The notes: generated by a model not told the origin, from the sequence alone. A stretch of DNA of 64,000 bases from Streptomyces cyaneogriseus subsp. noncyanogenus (GCF_000931445.1 NZ_CP010849.1:5146001-5210000); one strand, 5' to 3'. Counted from the stretch's first letter, positions 37,667 through 46,964 are shown. Made by a program: numbers and translations.

Positions 37667-38088
37667 GCAGCGTGCAGAAGAAGCAGCAGCTTCCGGTGCG
37701 CGGCGCCGACCGCAAACCCGCCCGTGTACGTCCCTACTCGCTCACCGGCGGACGGACCCGTTTCGGCCACGTCCTGCTCGTGGAGACGTTCGTGGGGACC
37801 ACGGCCGCCCTCGAAGCGGCCGACGAGCGCAAGGAACTGACGAACGGTTCGCTCACCACCCGCGTGATGCCGGAGATGCGGGCCATCGTCGAACTGTGCC
37901 GCCGTATGCGTACGGTGGCCGAGATCGCCGCGCTGCTGAAGATGCCGCTCGGCGTGGTCCGCGTGCTCCTCAGCGATCTCGCGGACCAGGGAAAGATCCG
38001 TGTGTACGGAACCGGAACCGGCCACGGGACGGGCCGTCCGAACCGTGTGCTGCTGGAAAGGGTGCTGAGTGGACTCCGCCGTCTCTGA
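37663..38088 (+). CDS. cvnC: DUF742 winged-helix protein of the conservon
   Basis: 141 residues. RVRPYSLTGGRTRFGHVLLVETFVGTT opens the DUF742 domain. The C-terminal half (VAEIAALLKMPLGVVRVLLSDLADQGKIRVYG) is a winged helix. It is the third partner of the Cvn complex and may bind DNA or the GTPase. Start overlaps the cvnB stop; its own 3' end overlaps cvnD by 20 bases. Confidence 0.93.
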   Translation: MSSVQKKQQLPVRGADRKPARVRPYSLTGGRTRFGHVLLVETFVGTTAALEAADERKELTNGSLTTRVMPEMRAIVELCRRMRTVAEIAALLKMPLGVVRVLLSDLADQGKIRVYGTGTGHGTGRPNRVLLERVLSGLRRL

Positions 38089-38710
38089 CGCCGCCGCCTT
38101 CGGCGTCTCCCCGCTCGTCGAGGACGACGAGCCGTCGCAGCCGTGGCAGACGGACCGCACCCGCGCCCCGATCGCCACGAAGATCGTGGTGGCGGGCGGC
38201 TTCGGCGTCGGCAAGACCACGCTCGTCACCTCCGTCTCGGAGATCACGCCTTTGCAGACCGAGGCGCTGATGACCGAGGCGAGCGAGGACCACGACGACC
38301 TGACCGCCACGCCGGACAAGGTCACCACCACGGTGGCCATGGACTTCGGCCGCATCACGCTCGACGACGACCTGGTGCTGTACCTGTTCGGCACGCCGGG
38401 CCAGCAGCGGTTCTGGTTCATGTGGGACGACCTGGTGCGCGGCGCGATCGGCGCCGTCGTCATGGCCGACACCCGCCGTCTGAAGGACTGCTTCCCGGCG
38501 CTCGACTACTTCGAGAGCTGCGGCCTGCCGTACGTCGTGGCGGTGAACCACTTCGACGGCAGCCAGATGTTCGAGCCGGAGGACGTACGGGAGGCGCTGA
38601 CGATCCCGCGGCACGTACCCGTGCTGATCATGGACGCGCGACGCCGCATCTCGGTGATCGAGACCCTCCTGGCCCTCGTCGGCCACGCGCTCGAGGAGAC
38701 CCCCGAGTAG
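38069..38710 (+). CDS. cvnD: Conservon small GTPase
   Basis: 213 residues. P-loop GGFGVGKTTLV near 45-55; switch region and TTVAMDFGRITL, then LYLFGTPGQQRFWFMWDDL (G3, DxxG replaced by GTPGQ as in this family). VAVNHFDG fills the place of the NKxD motif. It is the G-protein-like component of the conservon. GTG start inside the end of cvnC. Confidence 0.93.
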   Translation: MDSAVSDAAAFGVSPLVEDDEPSQPWQTDRTRAPIATKIVVAGGFGVGKTTLVTSVSEITPLQTEALMTEASEDHDDLTATPDKVTTTVAMDFGRITLDDDLVLYLFGTPGQQRFWFMWDDLVRGAIGAVVMADTRRLKDCFPALDYFESCGLPYVVAVNHFDGSQMFEPEDVREALTIPRHVPVLIMDARRRISVIETLLALVGHALEETPE

Positions 38711-38763
38711 TCCCGGGCCCTCCCGAGCAGATCCACCCTCCGTCCCCCTAGGAGACACCCCGC

Positions 38764-40026
38764 ATGCGGAAGATACTCGTCGTCGGAGCCGGCCAGTCCG
38801 GTCTCCAGCTCGCCCTCGGCCTCCAGTCGCACGGGTACGAGGTCACCCTGATGTCCAACCGGACCGCGGACGAGATCCGCACCGGCCGGGTCATGTCGAC
38901 GCAGTGCATGTTCCACACCGCCCTCCAGCACGAGCGCGACCTGAAGCTGAACTTCTGGGAGTCCCAGGCCCCGAAGATCGAAGGACTCGGTGTCTCGGTC
39001 GCCGCCCCCGGCTCCTGGGCGGAGGGCCCCGCGGCCCGTGCCATCGACTGGGTGGGCAAGCTCGACGGCTACGCCCAGTCCGTCGACCAGCGGGTGAAGA
39101 TGGCCGGCTGGATGGAGACGTTCGCCCAGCGCGGCGGCCAGCTCGTCATCCACGGCGCCGCCGTCGGCGACCTGGACTACTTCTCCCGCGCCTACGACCT
39201 CGTCCTGGTCTCGGCCGGCAAGGGCGAGCTGGTGCAGATGTTCGCCCGCGACCCCGAGCGCTCCCCCTACAGCGAGCCGCAGCGCGCCCTGGCGGTGGCG
39301 TACGTCCACGGCATGGCCCCGCGCCCGGAGCACCCGGACTTCGACGCGGTCCGCTGCAATCTGGTGCCCGGCGTCGGCGAGCTGTTCATCATGCCGACCT
39401 ACACCCTCTCCGGGCGGGCCGACATCCTGTTCTGGGAGGGCATACCCGGCGGCCCGCTCGACGTCTTCAAGGACGTCAAGGACCCGGCGGAGCACCTCTC
39501 CCTGACCCTGGAACTCATGGAGCGGTACGTCCCCTGGGAGTACGCGCGGGCCACCAAGGTCGAACTGACCGACGCCGGCGGCACCCTCGCCGGCCGCTAC
39601 GCCCCCACCGTCCGCAAGCCGATCGGCCGGCTGCCCGGCGGCGGGCTGGTCCTGGGCGTCGCCGACGTGGTCGTGGCCAACGACCCGATCACCGGCCAGG
39701 GCTCCAACTCGGCGTCCAAGTGCGCCGCCGCCTACCTCGCCTCGATCCTGGAGCACGGCGACAAGCCGTTCGACGGGGAGTGGATGCAGCAGACCTTCGA
39801 CCGCTACTGGGAGACGGCCCAGCACGTCACCAAGTGGACGAACACCATGCTCGCCCCGCCGCCGGAGCACGTCCTGAACCTGATCGGCGCCGCCGGCCAG
39901 CTCCAGCCCGTCGCGGACCGCTTCGCCAACGGCTTCAACAACCCGGCCGACTTCGAGAACTTCTTCTACGACCCGCAGAAGACCGAGGGCTACCTGATGG
40001 AGGTCTCGGGGGCCGCGGGCGCGTAA
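38764..40026 (+). CDS. Styrene/indole monooxygenase-like flavoprotein (StyA family)
   Basis: 420 residues. It has an FAD-binding Rossmann fold at the very start (ILVVGAGQSGLQLALGL), the sequence RVMSTQCMFHTALQHERDL, a central segment VPGVGELFIMPTYTLSGRADILFWEGIPGGP, and LGVADVVVANDPITGQGSNSASKCAAAYL near 300, which matches the FAD ribityl-binding site of StyA-type oxygenases. These epoxidise styrene or indole with FADH2 from a separate reductase; none is adjacent. The 3' end overlaps the convergent P60 gene by 37 bases. Confidence 0.9.
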   Translation: MRKILVVGAGQSGLQLALGLQSHGYEVTLMSNRTADEIRTGRVMSTQCMFHTALQHERDLKLNFWESQAPKIEGLGVSVAAPGSWAEGPAARAIDWVGKLDGYAQSVDQRVKMAGWMETFAQRGGQLVIHGAAVGDLDYFSRAYDLVLVSAGKGELVQMFARDPERSPYSEPQRALAVAYVHGMAPRPEHPDFDAVRCNLVPGVGELFIMPTYTLSGRADILFWEGIPGGPLDVFKDVKDPAEHLSLTLELMERYVPWEYARATKVELTDAGGTLAGRYAPTVRKPIGRLPGGGLVLGVADVVVANDPITGQGSNSASKCAAAYLASILEHGDKPFDGEWMQQTFDRYWETAQHVTKWTNTMLAPPPEHVLNLIGAAGQLQPVADRFANGFNNPADFENFFYDPQKTEGYLMEVSGAAGA

Positions 40027-41147
40027 CGGGCCGCGTACCCCTGGTGGGACCCCTCGGCCGCCCCCGCGGGGAGCCTCGGCGGCGTGTACCGCCGCACGGG
40101 CTCCCCGCCGGGGTCGGGCCGGACCGCGCCCAGGACGGGGTTGGCCGCGATCGGCGACACCTTCACGCGGGCCCCGGGGCGCGGCGCCTGCACCACCATC
40201 CCGTCGCCGAGGTAGAGCGCCACATGGGTGGCCTCGGGGAAGTAGACGACCAGATCGCCGGGGCGCAGCTCGCCCAGCTCGATCCGCTCCAGCCGCGCCC
40301 ACTGCTCCTGGCTGGTGCGCGGGATCGCCGTACCGGCCCGCGCCCAGGCCCGGGAGGTCAGCCCGGAGCAGTCGTAGGCGTCCGGCCCTTCCGCTCCCCA
40401 CACGTACGGCTTCCCGAGCTGCTCCACCGCGAAGCGCACCGCGCGGTCGCCCGCCGCGGACGGCCTGGCGTCGCCGCCGAGCACCCCGGAGGCCAGGAAC
40501 CGCTCCTGCGCCCGGGCGATCCCCCGCTGCTCCAGCTCGGCGAGGGCGGCGAGCTGCCGGGCGCTGAGGGAGGCGAGCAGCTTCTCGACCTCCCGCAGCC
40601 GCCGCCGTACCTCGTCGCGCTCCTTCTTGCGCCGTTCGGCGAGGGCCAGCCGGTCGTCGAGGGCCTCGCGGGCCCGGCGGGCCAGCTCACCGGCCTTGCG
40701 CTCGCTGCCGGTCAGGCGTGCCACGGCCTCGGCGCGCTCCCGCGCCAGCCGCCCGATCACCTGCCCCTGGTCGACGGCGTGCTGCGGGTCGCGGGCCAGC
40801 AGCAGCCGCAGGTAGGGGGACAGGTCGGTGTGGCCCTGGTACTGCCGGCGGGCCAGCAGCCCCGCCGCCTCCCGGTGCTCGTGCAGGGAGGACCGGGTCC
40901 GGGCCAGCGCGGCGTCCAGCCGCCGGACCTCCGCGCGCTGCCTCGTCAGCCTCTCCTCGGTCGCGTTGTAGACCTCGGTGGCCTTCTCGGCCTCCCGGTA
41001 CAGCCGCTGAAGATCCGTCAGCAGCTCGGCGACGGAACGCGTTCCGGGCGCGGGGTCGGCCGAGGCGGGAGCGGGCGCGGGTGGTGCGAGGGCGAGCCCG
41101 GCGGCCACCGCCGCGGTGCAGACCAGACGCAGAACGTTTCCTGACAC
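39990..41147 (-). CDS. Secreted NlpC/P60 peptidoglycan endopeptidase
   Basis: 385 residues. Signal peptide (LVCTAAVAAGLALAPPAPAPASA); a long coiled coil (~35-215) rich in Arg/Glu/Ala; then the NlpC/P60 domain with the catalytic Cys in YDCSGLTSRAWA, the RTSQEQW segment, LRPGDLVVYF and the His in THVALYLGDG. This is the RipA/CwlO-like layout that cuts peptide stems during growth. GTG start with GGAGG. The last twelve codons run into the end of the oxygenase gene on the other strand. Confidence 0.92.
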   Translation of the reverse strand: MSGNVLRLVCTAAVAAGLALAPPAPAPASADPAPGTRSVAELLTDLQRLYREAEKATEVYNATEERLTRQRAEVRRLDAALARTRSSLHEHREAAGLLARRQYQGHTDLSPYLRLLLARDPQHAVDQGQVIGRLARERAEAVARLTGSERKAGELARRAREALDDRLALAERRKKERDEVRRRLREVEKLLASLSARQLAALAELEQRGIARAQERFLASGVLGGDARPSAAGDRAVRFAVEQLGKPYVWGAEGPDAYDCSGLTSRAWARAGTAIPRTSQEQWARLERIELGELRPGDLVVYFPEATHVALYLGDGMVVQAPRPGARVKVSPIAANPVLGAVRPDPGGEPVRRYTPPRLPAGAAEGSHQGYAARYAPAAPETSIR

Positions 41148-41250
41148 GCCATCACCTCCGGTGCGGGGCGGCCGGTCCGCTCCGCACCGCGAGCATCGGA
41201 CGGCCGCCGCGGGCGCGCGCGCCGAGTGTGCGCGGTTCGGCGCAACGGCG

Positions 41251-41547
41251 TCACCCGTCGGCGTCGTCCGGCTTGCCGCGCGGCGTGGCGTCCGGCTTCG
41301 ACCACGGCCAGCGGAGCCGGGAGCCCGCCCGGCCCTCCGGGTCGTACCGGTACTTCCAGCGGGCGAACCCGATCCGGCCCTCCTCCCGGGGCACCCGCCG
41401 GTAGACGAGCACCGTGGGCGCTCCGCCGTGCGGGTCCGGCACCGGGATGCGGTAGGTCTTCGGCGGATGGCCGGTCATCCCCACCAGCACGGGCAGCACC
41501 CGCCCGTCCATGGGCCCGCCCTCGAAGGGGGTGTCTTCGCTCTTCAC
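41251..41547 (-). CDS. Conserved small hypothetical protein
   Basis: 98 residues. MDGRVLPVLVGMTGHPPKTYRIPVPDPHGGAPTVLVYRRVPREEGRIGFARWKYRYDPEG is compact and protein-like, without membrane segment or known motif; the end is charged and disordered. It lies between the P60 and TetR genes on the same strand. Function unknown. Confidence 0.7.
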   Translation of the reverse strand: MKSEDTPFEGGPMDGRVLPVLVGMTGHPPKTYRIPVPDPHGGAPTVLVYRRVPREEGRIGFARWKYRYDPEGRAGSRLRWPWSKPDATPRGKPDDADG

Positions 41548-41593
41548 GGCACCAGTGTCGGGTATCGGCCGCCGCCGGCCGGACAGGTGCGGC

Positions 41594-42247
41594 TCAGGCG
41601 TCCGCCGCGAGCGCCTGCACCAGGGCGTCCGTCTGCGGGTCGCGCCGCGCGGTGACCGACAGCGTGGCCGCGAACTGCTCCACCAGCCAGTCCCGCAGCT
41701 CCTCGGCGGGCGGTTGCTTGCCCTCGTCCAGCCAGATGAGGGAGGCGGCCTCCACCGCCGTGATCCACATCCGTACGGTCATCCGCAGCCGGGGGCCGGG
41801 GTCGGTGACGTCCAGGTGGCTCATGATGTGCTCGGCGGCGGCCCGGCGCACCCCGTCCACGATGGCCGAGGTCCGTGAGGTCTCGGCGACGCTGCCGCCG
41901 CGCAGCAGGGCGCTGAAGCCGGCGTCGTGCTGGCCGACGAAGGCCAGGTAGCGGTCGAGGGCGCGGGAGAGCCGGGCCAGCAGCGGCCCCTCGCGGGGCT
42001 CGTCGAAGCAGAGCCGCAGCTCGTCGGCGGCCGAGCGCAGGGCGGCCTCGTAGAGCTGCTGCTTGCCGCCGGGGAAGTACCGGTAGACCAGGGGCCGCGA
42101 GACCCCGGCCCGCTCCGCCACGTCGTCCAGCGAGATCTCCTCGGGCGGCCGGTGGGCGAAGAGGGAGAGCGCGGCGTCGAGGAGCTGACTGCGGCGCTCC
42201 TCGACGCTGAGCCTGCGGTAGGCGGGGGTGGGGGCCTGCGGGGTCAT
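41594..42247 (-). CDS. TetR-family regulator
   Basis: 217 residues. The N-terminal HTH reads RRSQLLDAALSLFAHRPPEEISLDDVAERAGVSRPLVYRYFPGGKQQLYEAAL, a clear TetR signature. The C-terminal helices (~60-217) would bind a ligand. It follows the diiron oxygenase gene on the same strand with a ~50-base gap and probably controls it. A candidate site is listed at 43294-43305. Confidence 0.92.
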   Translation of the reverse strand: MTPQAPTPAYRRLSVEERRSQLLDAALSLFAHRPPEEISLDDVAERAGVSRPLVYRYFPGGKQQLYEAALRSAADELRLCFDEPREGPLLARLSRALDRYLAFVGQHDAGFSALLRGGSVAETSRTSAIVDGVRRAAAEHIMSHLDVTDPGPRLRMTVRMWITAVEAASLIWLDEGKQPPAEELRDWLVEQFAATLSVTARRDPQTDALVQALAADA

Positions 42248-42296
42248 GACCCGCAGGGTAACCGGTGGGCTCGGCGCCCCACCCGGTGCCGCGGTA

Positions 42297-43235
42297 CTAC
42301 GCGAGCAGCCCCGACGACCGCCACAGGCGGCGGCCCACGCCCCGCAGGACGCCGATGTCGTCCAGGAAGTCCGTCAGCCGCTTCGCGCCGGTCTGCATGA
42401 CCTCGCGGCGGTGGGCGCTGGCCTTCACCTGGGCCATCGCCTCCCGCTTGTCGAGACCCACGTTCGTGTACACCTCGGGGTTGATGAAGGCGACCGAGAA
42501 GACCCGGGCGAACTCGCCGGAGGTGACGCGGGTGAACTCCTGGGACCACTTCGGGGCCGTCACCATCTGCCGGCGCAGCTCCTCACGGGCGTACCGGACG
42601 TGGCGGGCCTCCTCCACCACGTGGATCCGCGTGACGCCCCGGATGAGCGGCTGCACCCGCTCGTCGGGGAAGGTCAGCCGCTGCATCCAGTCCAGGACCT
42701 CCTCGCCGAGCAGCGTGGCCGTGAAGGAGCCGGGCGTGGTGGAGATCGTCTTGAACAGCCGTCCCAGGTGCTGGTGGACGCGGCTGACGGGGTACCACGG
42801 CGTGTCGCCGCGCTGGATCAGCCGGGCGAACATCTTCGAGTGCCGGCACTCGTCCTCGATCTCGGTCAGCGCGTACCGGACGTGGGCGCTCGTCGCCGCC
42901 TTGTCGTAGATGTGCCGCACCAGGAGCTGCATGAGGATCAGCTCGAACCAGATGCCGAGCGAGGCGAGCGCCGCCGCCTCGTGCCGGGACAGCAGGATCC
43001 GCTGCTCCTCGCTCATCCGCTTCCACAGCGGGGTGTCGTAGAGCGACACCAGCTCCGGCGGCCAGAACCACTTGCCCTCCTCGAAGGGCGCGTCCCAGTC
43101 CAGTTCCTTGTCCGGGTCGAAGGAGTGCTTGGCGGAAGAGTCGAGCAGTCGCTCGGCCACCTGCTCGCGGTCCTTGAGCAGGCCGAGCGCGTCGCGCAGT
43201 CCTTCGAGCGCGTCGGCTTCCGTCAGGGTCGTCAT
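42297..43235 (-). CDS. AurF-like diiron oxygenase
   Basis: 312 residues. Helices carry the diiron ligands in ASLGIWFELILMQL, LTEIEDECRHSKMFARLI and GVTRIHVVEEARHVRYAREEL, each with the ExxH-type spacing of the AurF/CmlI N-oxygenase family. Known members oxidise aryl amines to nitro groups; the substrate here is not indicated. ATG at 43235 (MTTLTEADALEG) is the family-like start; the upstream frame is repeat-rich intergenic DNA. Probably regulated by the downstream TetR. Confidence 0.88.
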   Translation of the reverse strand: MTTLTEADALEGLRDALGLLKDREQVAERLLDSSAKHSFDPDKELDWDAPFEEGKWFWPPELVSLYDTPLWKRMSEEQRILLSRHEAAALASLGIWFELILMQLLVRHIYDKAATSAHVRYALTEIEDECRHSKMFARLIQRGDTPWYPVSRVHQHLGRLFKTISTTPGSFTATLLGEEVLDWMQRLTFPDERVQPLIRGVTRIHVVEEARHVRYAREELRRQMVTAPKWSQEFTRVTSGEFARVFSVAFINPEVYTNVGLDKREAMAQVKASAHRREVMQTGAKRLTDFLDDIGVLRGVGRRLWRSSGLLA

Positions 43236-43293
43236 GGCTGTCCCCACCTCGTCGTACGGGTTCGCGTCCGGGTTACCCACGGGTACTCCACTC

Positions 43294-43305
43294 GTCTTAT
43301 GAGAC
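43294..43305. promoter_or_regulatory. Short palindrome upstream of the diiron oxygenase
   Basis: GTCTTATGAGAC (4-base arms GTCT/AGAC, TATG centre) within CTC...GAG lies about 60 bases before the oxygenase start. It is a plausible TetR operator or part of a promoter; short enough to be chance. Confidence 0.3.
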
Positions 43306-43382
43306 TGCCTGTCAGCAAGCCCGTCAATCCCCCGCGCACGACTTCTCCGAACGGACGTCCGCCGGGACGGGCGTACGAGAAA

Positions 43383-43418
43383 GGCGCCCTCCGCGAACAG
43401 GGGGTCGTGGAGGGCGCC
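43383..43418 (-). terminator. Terminator downstream of the 189-residue lipoprotein gene
   Basis: GGCGCCCTCC (43383-43392) pairs perfectly with GGAGGGCGCC (43409-43418), loop 16 bases. It lies 80 bases after the lipoprotein stop in its direction of transcription. Confidence 0.7.
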
Positions 43419-43479
43419 CGAGGGTGGACGTGGAGGCCGCGGCGGGCGCCCGGGGGTGGACGTGGAGGCCGCGGCGGGC
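43412..43479. repeat. 36-base direct repeat, period 32
   Basis: 43412-43447 and 43444-43479 are the same 36 bases with one mismatch, overlapping by four bases, so the array has a 32-base period. It is non-coding and touches the terminator on its left. Probably slippage or duplication. Confidence 0.8.
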
Positions 43480-43497
43480 ACACCGCCGTCAGCCGTG

Positions 43498-44067
43498 TCA
43501 GCCGTCGTAGTGCTCGCGCAGGTCGTCCATGACCCGGGCGAAGCGCTCCCGGACGCGCGGGGGCATCTCGTCGTCCAGGGGACGGTCCCCGTCCACGGTC
43601 ATCTCCACGTAATAGCGGCCCACGGCCCCGTAGGCGCGGTAGTCCCGGGAGTCGGGCAGGATACGGAAGGCGGAGCAGTACCCCTCGCCCTCGGTGTAGG
43701 CGAGAGCGCGCTCCGGCTCCGCCCGCATCTCCGCGCAGTTCTCGTCGCGTACCGCGGCCACCGCGGCGTGGGTGCGGTCCGTGCGCACGGTGAGGTAGAA
43801 CGGCCACCAGGTGTCCCCGTGCTCGGTCGCGGACACCCAGCACGAGCCGTTGCCGTTCGAGTACCAGTTGCCGGACGCCTTGCTCTTGATGTCCTCGGGC
43901 AGGTTCAGATCGAGGCTCTGCGGTGCCACCCGCCCCGCGCACTCCTTCTCGACCGCGTCGGACAGTTCCCGGGACATGCCCGGTTCCTCCTCCGAGCAGG
44001 AAGTGAGCAGGGCGAGTGCCGCGGCCACGCCGACGGCGGACAGGGAGCGCAGTAAGGGATGCTTCAC
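43498..44067 (-). CDS. Lipoprotein of unknown function
   Basis: 189 residues. Signal peptide with lipobox LLTSC, Cys at 24. The mature part has four cysteines (KECAGR, GSCWVSA, ENCAEM, GYCSAF) that could form two disulfides, and FYLTVRTDRTHAAVAAVRDENCAEM. No family recognised. Located next to a PBP2/FtsW-like pair, facing the same way. Confidence 0.82.
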   Translation of the reverse strand: MKHPLLRSLSAVGVAAALALLTSCSEEEPGMSRELSDAVEKECAGRVAPQSLDLNLPEDIKSKASGNWYSNGNGSCWVSATEHGDTWWPFYLTVRTDRTHAAVAAVRDENCAEMRAEPERALAYTEGEGYCSAFRILPDSRDYRAYGAVGRYYVEMTVDGDRPLDDEMPPRVRERFARVMDDLREHYDG

Positions 44068-44098
44068 GCGCGGGAGCCTACGGCCGGCCGCCGGGCTG

Positions 44099-45577
44099 TC
44101 AACCCTCCCCCCGTCCGCCCCCGGAGGCGAGGACCGCCTCCATCACCGCCCGCGCGATCGGTGCCGCCACCCCGCCGCCCGTGATGTCCGCGCGGTCCGC
44201 CGCCGCGTCCTCCACCACCACCGCGACCGCCACCTTCGGCTCCAGGTCCCCGTGGCCCTGCGCCCAGGAGACGAACCAGGCGTAGGGCACCCCGGAGTTG
44301 TCCACGCCGTGCTGGGCGGTGCCGGTCTTGCCGCCCACCCGCGCGCCGCGGATGGCGGCCCGGGCGCCGGTGCCGTTCTCCACCACGTCCGTCATGAGCT
44401 GCTTCAGCCGCGCCGCGGTCGACGGGAACATGGCCCGCCGCACGGGCCGGGACCCGGCCGCGGCCACCGTGCCGCCGCCCGCCCGCACCGTCCGCTCCAC
44501 CAGATACGGCTCCCGTACCTGCCCCCCGCCCGCCACGGCCGCCGCCACCATCGCCATCTGGAGCGGCGTGGCCCGCGTGTTGTACTGCCCGATCGACGAC
44601 AGCGCGAGCTGCGCCCGGTCCACGGAGGTGTCGAAGGTGCTCCGCGCGACAGAGAACGGAATCCGCAGGTCCGTGTCGTTGAAGCCGAAGCCCCTCGCCG
44701 TCGCCGCCATGCGCGCCACGCCCACGTCCACGCCCAGTTTCGCGAACACCGTGTTGCAGGACCGCTCGAACGCCACCCGCAGCGAGGCGTCGGCGCACCC
44801 GCGCAAGGCGTTGGTCAGCCTGGTCCGCGTCCCGGGCAGCGTGTACGGATCGGGGGAGCGGGTGGGCGCGTCCACATCGCGCACCACCCGGGCGTCCAGC
44901 GCCGCCGCCGCGGTGACCACCTTGAACGTCGAGCCCGGCGGATACGTCTGCCGCACCGCCCGGTTGAGCATCGGCCGGTCCGGGTGGCGGTTCAGCCGCG
45001 CCCAGGAGCGGGTGGCCGCCGCGCCGTTGCCGGACAGCTCCCCGGGGTCGTACGACGGAGTCGACACCAGCGCCAGGATCCGGCCGGAGGACGGCTCGAC
45101 GGCCGCCACCGCCCCCTTGCGCCGGCCCAGCCCCCGGTAGGCCGCCCGCTGCGCGGCCGGGTCGATCGTGGTCACCACGTCCCCGCCGGGGCCGCGGCCG
45201 CGGGCACGGTCGTGCCAGAGCGGGAACGGGATGAGCATCGGGTCCGTCCCCGACAGCACCCCGTCCTCGGTGTGCTCCAGCAGCGTGGTGCCGTACTCCT
45301 GCGAGGCGAAGCCGGTGACCGGCGCGTACAGCGGGCCGTCGGCGTAGGTCCGCTCGTAGCGCAGATGCTCGCTGGTGTCCCGGGAGCCGGTGACCGTCTC
45401 ACCGCCGACCAGGATGTCGCCGCGCGGCTGCTGGTAGCGGGCGATCTCCGGGCGGCGGTTGGCGGGGTTGGCGTCGTAGGAGGGGGCCTGCACGATCTGC
45501 ACGCGGGCGGCGTTCACCAGCAGGGCGGCCAGCAGCAGCACGCAGAAGGCGGCGGCGTGCCGGATGTACCGGGTCAC
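44099..45577 (-). CDS. Penicillin-binding protein 2 (class B transpeptidase)
   Basis: 492 residues. One membrane helix (HAAAFCVLLLAALLVNAARV) anchors it. The dimerisation region follows, then the transpeptidase with SxxK in YPPGSTFKVVTA, the SxN-like SSIGQYNTRATPLQMA and KTGTAQHG. It crosslinks peptidoglycan. It lies 16 bases after the FtsW/RodA-like gene, the usual SEDS-PBP pairing, so the two probably act as one glycan polymerase/crosslinker. Streptomyces has several such pairs for growth and sporulation. Confidence 0.94.
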   Translation of the reverse strand: MTRYIRHAAAFCVLLLAALLVNAARVQIVQAPSYDANPANRRPEIARYQQPRGDILVGGETVTGSRDTSEHLRYERTYADGPLYAPVTGFASQEYGTTLLEHTEDGVLSGTDPMLIPFPLWHDRARGRGPGGDVVTTIDPAAQRAAYRGLGRRKGAVAAVEPSSGRILALVSTPSYDPGELSGNGAAATRSWARLNRHPDRPMLNRAVRQTYPPGSTFKVVTAAAALDARVVRDVDAPTRSPDPYTLPGTRTRLTNALRGCADASLRVAFERSCNTVFAKLGVDVGVARMAATARGFGFNDTDLRIPFSVARSTFDTSVDRAQLALSSIGQYNTRATPLQMAMVAAAVAGGGQVREPYLVERTVRAGGGTVAAAGSRPVRRAMFPSTAARLKQLMTDVVENGTGARAAIRGARVGGKTGTAQHGVDNSGVPYAWFVSWAQGHGDLEPKVAVAVVVEDAAADRADITGGGVAAPIARAVMEAVLASGGGRGEG

Positions 45578-45593
45578 CTGGCCTCCCCGCCGC

Positions 45594-46964
45594 TCACGGC
45601 GCCACCCGCCCGTCGTACTGGCGGCGCGCGCAGTCGCTGACCCGGATCAGCAGCGCCACGATCGCCCAGTTGGTGACGACCGACGACCCGCCCTGCGCCA
45701 GGAAGGGCATCGCCATGCCGGTCAGCGGGATCAGCCCGGTGACCCCGCCGGCGATGACGAACACCTGGAGCGCCACGATCGAGGCGAGCCCCACCGCCAG
45801 CAGCCGGCCGAAGGGGTCGCGCAGCAGCAGGCCCGCCCGGTAGCCGCGCTCCACGAGCAGCGCGTACAGCAGGAAGATGGCGCTCAGCCCGGCGAAGCCC
45901 AGCTCCTCCCCGGCGGTGGCCAGGATGAAGTCGGACTTGGTGGCGAAGCCGATGAGCACGGAGTGGCCGAGCCCCAGCCCCGTCCCGGTCATCCCGCCCG
46001 CCGCGAACGCGAACAGCGACTGGGCCAGCTGGCCGGCGCCCTGCCCGGCCTCGATCGTGGCGAACGGGTGCAGCCAGTCCTCGATCCTGCCGTGCACATG
46101 CGGCTCCAGCCGGCCCACCGCGACGGCGCCCAGCGCGGCCAGCAGCAGACCGACGGCGATCCAGCCGGTGCGGCCGGTGGCCACGTACAGCAGGACGACG
46201 AACAGGCCGAAGAACAGCAGCGAGGTACCGAGGTCCCGCTCCAGGACCAGCACGCCCACGCTCACCAGCCACACCGCGACGATCGGCCCGAGCACCCGCC
46301 CGGTGGGGAGCTGAAGCCGCCACACCCGGCGGCCCGCGTACGCGAGCGCGCTGCGGTTGGCGGCGAGGTACGCGGCGAAGAACACGGCCAGCAGCACCTT
46401 CGCGAACTCGCCCGGCTGGATGGAGAAGCCGGCGATCCGGACCCAGATGCGGGCCCCGTTCACGGCCGGGAACAGGATCGGCACCGTCAGCAGGACCAGC
46501 GCGGCGGCGACGCAGACGTAGGCGTAGCGCTGGAGCAGACGGTGGTCGCGCAGGAGCAGGACGACGACGATGAACAGCGCCACGCCCAGCGTCGACCACA
46601 CCAACTGGGTGGGGGCCGCCCGGTCGCCCGGCGTCTCCAGGTCGAGCCGGTAGATCAGCACCAGGCCCAGCCCGTTGAGCAGGACGCCGATGGGCAGCAG
46701 CAGCGGATCGGCGTACGGCGCCCGCAGCCGCACCGCGAGGTGCGCGAGCAGCGCGAGCACGCCGAGCCCGGCGCCGTAACCGGCGGCGCCGGGCGGGATG
46801 GTGCCGTGCTGGGCGAGGCCCACGTCGCAGTAGCCGAACACGCTGAGCAGGACGGCCAGGACGAGCAGGGAGAGCTCGACGCCGCGGCGCCGGGGAAGGC
46901 GGGCAGCGGCGGCGGGCGCGTCCGCCGCCGCTGCCGCGGTGATTCCGGATCCGGCCTTCGTCAT
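45594..46964 (-). CDS. FtsW/RodA/SpoVE-family SEDS glycosyltransferase
   Basis: 456 residues with about ten membrane helices, e.g. VELSLLVLAVLLSVFGYCDV and LLFFGLFVVLLYVATG. SEDS motifs are NGARIWVRIAGFSIQPGEFAKVLLAVFFA, VLERDLGTSLLFF and KSDFILATAGEELGFAGL near the C-terminal third, ending LTGMAMPFLAQGGSSVVTNW. It polymerises lipid II into glycan strands and pairs with the downstream PBP2. Confidence 0.95.
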   Translation of the reverse strand: MTKAGSGITAAAAADAPAAAARLPRRRGVELSLLVLAVLLSVFGYCDVGLAQHGTIPPGAAGYGAGLGVLALLAHLAVRLRAPYADPLLLPIGVLLNGLGLVLIYRLDLETPGDRAAPTQLVWSTLGVALFIVVVLLLRDHRLLQRYAYVCVAAALVLLTVPILFPAVNGARIWVRIAGFSIQPGEFAKVLLAVFFAAYLAANRSALAYAGRRVWRLQLPTGRVLGPIVAVWLVSVGVLVLERDLGTSLLFFGLFVVLLYVATGRTGWIAVGLLLAALGAVAVGRLEPHVHGRIEDWLHPFATIEAGQGAGQLAQSLFAFAAGGMTGTGLGLGHSVLIGFATKSDFILATAGEELGFAGLSAIFLLYALLVERGYRAGLLLRDPFGRLLAVGLASIVALQVFVIAGGVTGLIPLTGMAMPFLAQGGSSVVTNWAIVALLIRVSDCARRQYDGRVAP

